Shown: positions 58,837 to 64,000 of the stretch, one piece after another
Layout: every line of letters begins with the position of its first letter
Position numbering within the stretch: the stretch's first letter is position 1
From: Gongronella butleri
Taxonomy: Eukaryota; Mucoromycota; Mucoromycetes; Mucorales; Cunninghamellaceae
Length of the DNA stretch: 64,000 bases
Direction: 5' to 3'
Assembly: GCA_025201375.1 (NCBI GenBank)
Contig: JAIWZP010000054.1
Span: 62,001-126,000, forward strand
The notes under the pieces: generated by a model
Databases searched by the model: none
What the model was told of the DNA's origin: nothing
Seen by the model: only the letters and a program-made list of their open reading frames with translations
Made by a program: the position numbers and the translations under genes

Positions 58837-59284
58837 ACTCCCACGTCCGCTCTTGCCAATCTCTTGCACATTTTTTTTCCGCCATGCTTTCCATATTTTT
58901 TTCCCATTGTTTTCCTCCTAGTTATTTGTACCTTTATTAAATGCCATGCCATTCTTTTTTTTTCTTTCTTCATGGTTGCAGGGGCCGCGGCACACGCGCA
59001 AAAAGAGCGGTGCTCGCCTATAAAAGGCAATTGATCGACAAAAAGCCACGTTCAAGGTTGAAATGCTGTGTTTCGCTCGAATTCACCTCCTGACCACCCA
59101 CATAAAAACAGGTGCCTCGGGGGGTCCGGGTGTGTCAAGTGTGCCCCTGATCCATCCCAGTCCATTGGTCACACAATTGGCCCGTTGGTCTTGTGAAACG
59201 TGATTTTTTACTTTTTCTTTTTTTTTTTTTTTTTTTTTACGCACGCGTGTCTGTAAATAAGGAGTTGTTTATTTCTCACTTGAT
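58837..59284. other. Convergent intergenic region
   Basis: 3' ends of the membrane protein and MFS transporter 2 genes. A T tract lies at 59218-59238. No gene. Confidence 0.45.
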
Positions 59285-61628
59285 CTATCTTGAGAGCGAA
59301 CGGTGGCGGATGCAGAGGACGCACACGAATGCCGTGATGGCGGCCACTAGACCCATGATCATGGCATTGTGGATGGCCGCCATGTATGCGTCAATGACCG
59401 TCGGCAGCACCGCAGGCGGCACGCGGTCACGCACCTCCATCATAGTCTTGCGCGCCACATCGATGACCTAGAGCAAGTTTTGCCATTTGAGTGCCTCATG
59501 TGGCCGGAAAGGACACGCGTCGTTTTTTTTTTTTTTTACCCATTCCAATTCTGGGTCTGTGATGGCCGCTTGCAGACGCGTCTTGACGGTATCCTGGAAC
59601 AAAGCCTGCGACACGGCGACACCCGTGATGCCGCCGGTGGTGCGGAACAGGTAGGACAGCGACGTTGTCGTGGCCATTTCTACAAAAATGCAGAAAAACG
59701 CGTTAAATGCCATTCCAATTCCAGCCATTTTTCCACATTCCCATGCGCGCGAAACAAAAAAAAAATAGTGCCCTTGCCTTCTTCACTCGCGTAGGCGAGC
59801 ATGGCAATGAGCGCCGAGGAGACGACGGACATGGATGAGATGCCCTCTAAAACGGACACGGAGACGGACAGCCACACGGGGGTGTCCTTGGTCCATGTAC
59901 ACATGTGTACAAGCACGGCGATAAAAACGAGACCATTGACCACCATGTATCGCTTAAATTCGGCCGTCCTGCTCATGTAAAACCCGCCAAGCAGGATGCC
60001 GCTCGTGCCGCCGATGAGGCGAGGGATGACGAGCAGACCGCACATAGCAGATGACATATTGAGCACCGCCTAGAGAGAGACAGCGAGAAAAAAAAAGGAA
60101 AGAAAAGGGAATTAGCGCGCGACACGACGAGACGCGTCTTTTTTTTTTTGTACCTGAAAATAAATTGGGAGCATGAGCGTATTTGAAAAGTTGTGCAGCA
60201 TGGCAAAGCCTGCGCTGAGGGCGGCGGCAAGGATGGAGCGGTTCGTGATGATGCTCCATGGCACCATTGGCAGCGGCACGTAGGTTTTTTCAACATAGAC
60301 AAACACGGCAAACACGACAAACGCACCGATAAGGATGGTGTACACCAGCGGATCCGTCCACGTGTGCGTGTTGCCCACAAACGAACACGCCGTCATGATG
60401 CACAAGATGCTCAATGTATTCAGCAATGCACCGACAATGTCAATTTTCTTCACTTGCTGCGCCAACGTAGGATACGAGGCACCATTGTCGTTCTCTGACT
60501 TCTCCAAATTGTAATCCGTCATGTACCTCGCACAAATGTACAATGGCACCATCAAAAGAGGGATGTTCATCATGAAACACACTCTGAATCAAGAAATCAA
60601 AAACAAAAACACCTTGAGAAGGCAAGAAATGGGCCAAATTCACACTTTTCTTTTTACCTCCAGCCGACGGCATCGGTGATCAGGCCACCAATTGGTGCGC
60701 CAACAAGCGCGCCCACAGTGTAAAAGATGTTGGCATAGCCGGTATACTTTCCTCGGTCGCGCAGCGGGATCAGGTCGCTCGTAATGATGGAATTCATCTA
60801 GAAATCAATGCAACATGACGCGTCAGATCGCGTTTTTTTTTTTCGTTTTTCATTTCTCGAGTTGCCTTACGATGCCCAATCCGCCGCCGCCAATACCCGC
60901 AATGGCACGGCCGATGATCAAAGTCAACATGTTTGTCGCAATGCCGCAAAGCAAGGAACCAATGAAGAAAAGAATGAGCGTGACCATATAGGTGGTCTTG
61001 CGACCAAAAATGTCAGAGATGCGACCATCTAATCATGGCGACAAACAATGCGGGGTGAGCCAATTGGATGTTATTAAAAAGGGGGGCAATGGGCCTTACA
61101 AAGCGGCTGCAGCGACGCAAAGCTCAAAATATACACGGTCACCACCCAAACAGCCACATTAGATCTGTACATACAAACATTCAAAGAACAAAAAAAGAAC
61201 AAAAAAAGACAGAAAGCTCAGCATCACCAAATTGCGTGATCATGGGTCTCACAAGAGAAAAAAAAGGGGGGGGGCTCATTACTTATGAAATTCAGTGCCA
61301 ATGGTCGGAAGGACGTTTGTGACAATGCTGCCGTCAATGGAGCCAAGGCCGACGCCGATCCAAATGCTAGCCAAGGACAAAGAAAGAGGATGAGCGCGCT
61401 GTGTGTGTGCGTGTCTCTCTCGTGCATCTCGTGTCTCTCATGAATGTGCCCTTATTACGCAGAAAAGACCACATAGATATTGATGCCATTGAGGATTTTT
61501 GCGACTTTCAATTCGTGTTCCTTTTGGACCGCCAGGTAATCACGAGAAGAGCCTGACGCCGTGTCGAACAACAGGTGAGATTCCTCATCCACCACGGGTG
61601 GTGTCGCCGCGCGCTGTCCTTTGACCAT
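59285..61628 (-). CDS. MFS transporter, DHA2-type 14-TMS exporter, paralogue 2 (10 exons, one GC-AG intron)
   Basis: About 550 residues, paralogue of the transporter at 26598-28878. Motif GLGSIDGSIVTNVLPTIG replaces the usual D1; the paralogue keeps LDSSIVATVYP. YGRISDIFGRKTTYM is motif A, IGRAIAGIGGGGLGI motif B, and TVGALVGAPIGGLITD motif C. RVCFMMNIPLLMVPLYICAR and EMATTTSLSYLFRTTGG also match the paralogue. The intron at 59680-59777 has donor GAAG|GCAAGG, where the paralogue has GTAAGG at the same place (28351-28428). This copy has an additional intron after NIYVVFS in TM1. Remaining introns are GT-AG. Substrate is unknown. Confidence 0.92.
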
Positions 61629-62107
61629 TTACAAAAGAAAGAAAGGAAAAAATAGACAAATGATTTTCCTCCTCCCCCTTTTTTTAGCATCTCGTTTTTG
61701 GTCATTTTGGTCATTTGGTTCACCGCTCATTTCGAATTGTGAATTTGGTCGGTCCGGTGCGGCGGACTGCGGCGACCAATGCACGATTTTTGCCCTGATC
61801 TGGCAATTTTGCTACTTTTTTGGGCTCGCCCACCACCTGCGGCCACTCCTTGTCCTTTTTCTACCCCTGCATCACGGAGAAATCCGAGGATCAGTCATTG
61901 TGACCAAGTATTATGGCAATTGTGCTATTCCTGGAGAAATGCACTGGTATTTTATCTTTTTGGCTATTATGTATAGACTTTTGCGAATAATTATAATACA
62001 AACAACAGAAGAAGAAGAAGAAGAAAAAAGGAGCGCGGGTACTGGTGGTGATGGTGTTGCATGAGTTGTGGCATTGGCGTCGATGCAAGACTCATTTGTA
62101 AGCGATT
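61629..62107. other. Intergenic region, MFS 2 promoter and RasGAP 3' flank
   Basis: No gene is seen in about 480 bp. A short GAAGAA microsatellite (CTTCTT on the other strand) lies at 62008-62025. Confidence 0.45.
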
Positions 62108-64000
62108 CTAGACGGTGATCCTGTCTAGCAATTGATACACCATTTCGGGATTGATGAATTGGTGTTGCTGCTGCTGCTGTGTGGCTCCCTGTGGCACATC
62201 CGTGAGCGCGGCAAAGCCCAATTCGTCCAAATATGACTTTTGGCTTCGCCGATTACCGTGATGACTGATGATCGGCTCCGCGCACGCGTTCAGAAGTAAT
62301 TGCTTTACAGCGTCAAGCACAGCTTGGCTCTGCGAGCTGACAATGACCTGGTTCATCTTGACCAGCAGCGCCTCGTAACTAGAAAAGGGAGGAGTGGGGG
62401 TGTCAATGGCTGCTTTTTTGTATTTTCACCAATTTTTCCACATTTTTTCATTTTCTTTTGGTTGCGAGGGGGGCTTACATGAGTGAAAAGACCTCGGGGA
62501 CGGCCACGGCAGCTTCTGACATGAACGAGTAGAGGAAGGTGCGTTCTGCGTCTGTTTCCGCGGAATTGAGGAGGAGAAGGAGCATGGAGACCATGAGGAG
62601 TGCCGTGGTATTGTTTGGGATGTCCAAGGCATCGAACAGTCGGACATAGGCGTTGGAATGGTCGACGTCGACGTCATTGATACCGATGAGATCGAGCAAT
62701 TCGCGTGACGAGGCATCCTGTGCGAAAAAGGGGAGCAACCCAATCAAATAACCAAGGAAGCGGGCATCGACGGTGTTGTTGGTCTGCTCCATCATGGTTG
62801 TCAGGACCATGGACGCGGAATGGCCCGATGTCATGCTGGAAATGGTGGAGATCGTGACGGAACTTGTGATGGCGGCGGGATTCGCGTGTGCAATGGGTCG
62901 TTGTGATACATTACGTGATGCTTTTGACGCGGGTGTGTAATTGCTGCGATGAGGTTGAGGCTGGCCGCCGCTGGGGCTGCCATTGGCTTGATGATGGGTT
63001 CCGGCAAGCGAAGGTCGTCGGTGGACGGCGGAAGCTGCGGGTGGAGGCGGGGCGGGCGTCGAATGCTTGGCGTCAATGGTCAGGAACGTGGTGAGCACGT
63101 CGCGCACGAGTGTGCGCGGCTCCGCAGATTTTGCGCCCTTGAGCAGCAGCGTCGTAAGCGCAAATGAGAAATGCGTGGTGAACGACACGCCGCAAATCCG
63201 GTCCAATTCCGCAGAAATAGTCTCAAACGGCCTGCGCGCTTCCAACAGCACCTTGACCATGGGCTGCTCGTCAAATAGGTGGTGCGCGTCCAATGCGCGG
63301 ATCACTGCATGCAAAAATCGAATTGCCTCGGAAAAGATGGCGGCATGGCCCATCTGGACCAATGAAATCGCCAACCAAAACATGGGCAGTAGGTATTGCG
63401 ACGACCTGGGCAAACTGTCAATCACATTGGTCAGGCACATCATAATGCTCGTGATCAGACTCGCGTCAGAATCGCTGAAAATCGCAAGCGCCCCGCGCAT
63501 CGCCACCAGGATCTGGTACATTAGGTCGTCATCCACTTCATCCTGCGCAAGGCACCCAAGCACCACAAACGAGCGTGGCTGGATTGCAGGATTGAATTGA
63601 AATGCCGTGCTTGTCACAAGACCCATCCATCGTGCCCGCCAAGCGTTCAGGGTGTCTATGATAAAAAAGAAAGAGGAGATGAATAAAAAAAGAAGCGGAG
63701 ACGCGTCTTTTTCGCGCGTATCGCGTTTATTTTTTCGACGCGCTTTTACGCGCGAATTGCGTCTTTTTGCCTTTTTCATGCCGCGCATTTTCTTCCCGTT
63801 AATCGCGCCATTTTTTTTTTGTTTTCGCTCTTTGTGTTCCTTTTTTATACACTTCCTTTTGACGCATGACGCGTCGTTTTCTTCTTTTGGGGGACTTACG
63901 GACGTCCGGGGCGGAAATGACTTGCACCTCGAGCAGGACACGCGTGACGACCTCCAGGGACGTCAGGTTGACGGTGTCCCACGACATGGCGGTGGTGGAC
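62108..64000 (-). CDS. Ras GTPase-activating protein, Ira/neurofibromin type, C-terminal part (runs off right edge)
   Basis: Only the C-terminal exons are present; the GAP domain lies beyond the window. WRARWMGLVTSTAFQFNPAI and PRSFVVLGCLAQDEVDDDLM match the post-GAP region of neurofibromin and yeast Ira1/Ira2, which turn off Ras and lower cAMP signalling. A Pro/Ser/His low-complexity linker follows, then FLGYLIGLLPFFAQD. The last exon joins SLI to YEALLVKMNQVIV and ends in a short Gln run and PEMVYQLLDRITV. Introns at about 62380-62475 and 63656-63898 are GT-AG and in frame. The ATG near 63987 is internal, since the frame stays open to the edge. Confidence 0.9.

Noticed and set aside
1..64000. 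CRISPR array, rRNA operon or bacterial operon features
   Set aside because: No spacer-repeat pattern, no rRNA sequence, and gene structure is eukaryotic.

Overview
The window is eukaryotic nuclear DNA. Genes are split by many short introns (about 50-120 bp, mostly GT-AG, with T-rich coding-strand interiors), and there are long homopolymer A/T tracts. The gene set is fungal: arrestin-related trafficking adaptor, Tof1/Swi1, Ran1-type kinase, Ira/neurofibromin RasGAP and 14-TMS MFS exporters. Intron density, the TRAP-alpha subunit and gene structure suggest an early-diverging fungus, most likely Mucoromycota. That placement is inference, not a search result.

Layout: 0.3-9 kb holds four minus-strand genes (METTL18/Hpm1-type methyltransferase, arrestin with PPxY tail, nucleotide-sugar 4,6-dehydratase, Gep4-type phosphatidylglycerophosphatase). 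9.6-26 kb is a compact block rich in ribosome and RNA functions (Gle1, Rpf2, Rrp12, Trm10, Ebp2), with a C2H2 zinc-finger protein, a PPxY membrane protein and a Med28-like subunit; several pairs are divergent with only 160-260 bp between start codons. 26.6-28.9 kb is a DHA2-type MFS transporter. 28.9-34.6 kb is gene-free and repeat-bearing. 34.6-35.9 kb is a Ran1-like kinase, 38.2-39.5 kb TRAP-alpha, 39.5-43.9 kb gene-free with another repeat copy. 43.9-46.4 kb has two unrecognised single-exon genes. 46.7-54.6 kb holds Apc5, an ER cyclophilin and Tof1/Timeless. 54.6-57.7 kb is gene-free with an inverted repeat copy. 57.7-64 kb holds a multipass membrane protein, a second MFS paralogue and the C-terminal end of an Ira/neurofibromin gene that runs off the right edge.

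The most notable signals are unusual splice sites. Seven introns need GC-AG boundaries to keep frame: four in Apc5, one in Trm10 and one in each MFS paralogue. The two paralogues have switched GT to GC reciprocally at matching introns. One Gep4 intron keeps frame and the family motif only as AT-AC. A second signal is a degenerate non-coding repeat of about 680 bp with at least four copies (about 14.4, 32.8, 40.1 and, inverted, 55.6-56.2 kb), which occupies the gene-poor gaps. All splice models were made by eye and need RNA evidence.
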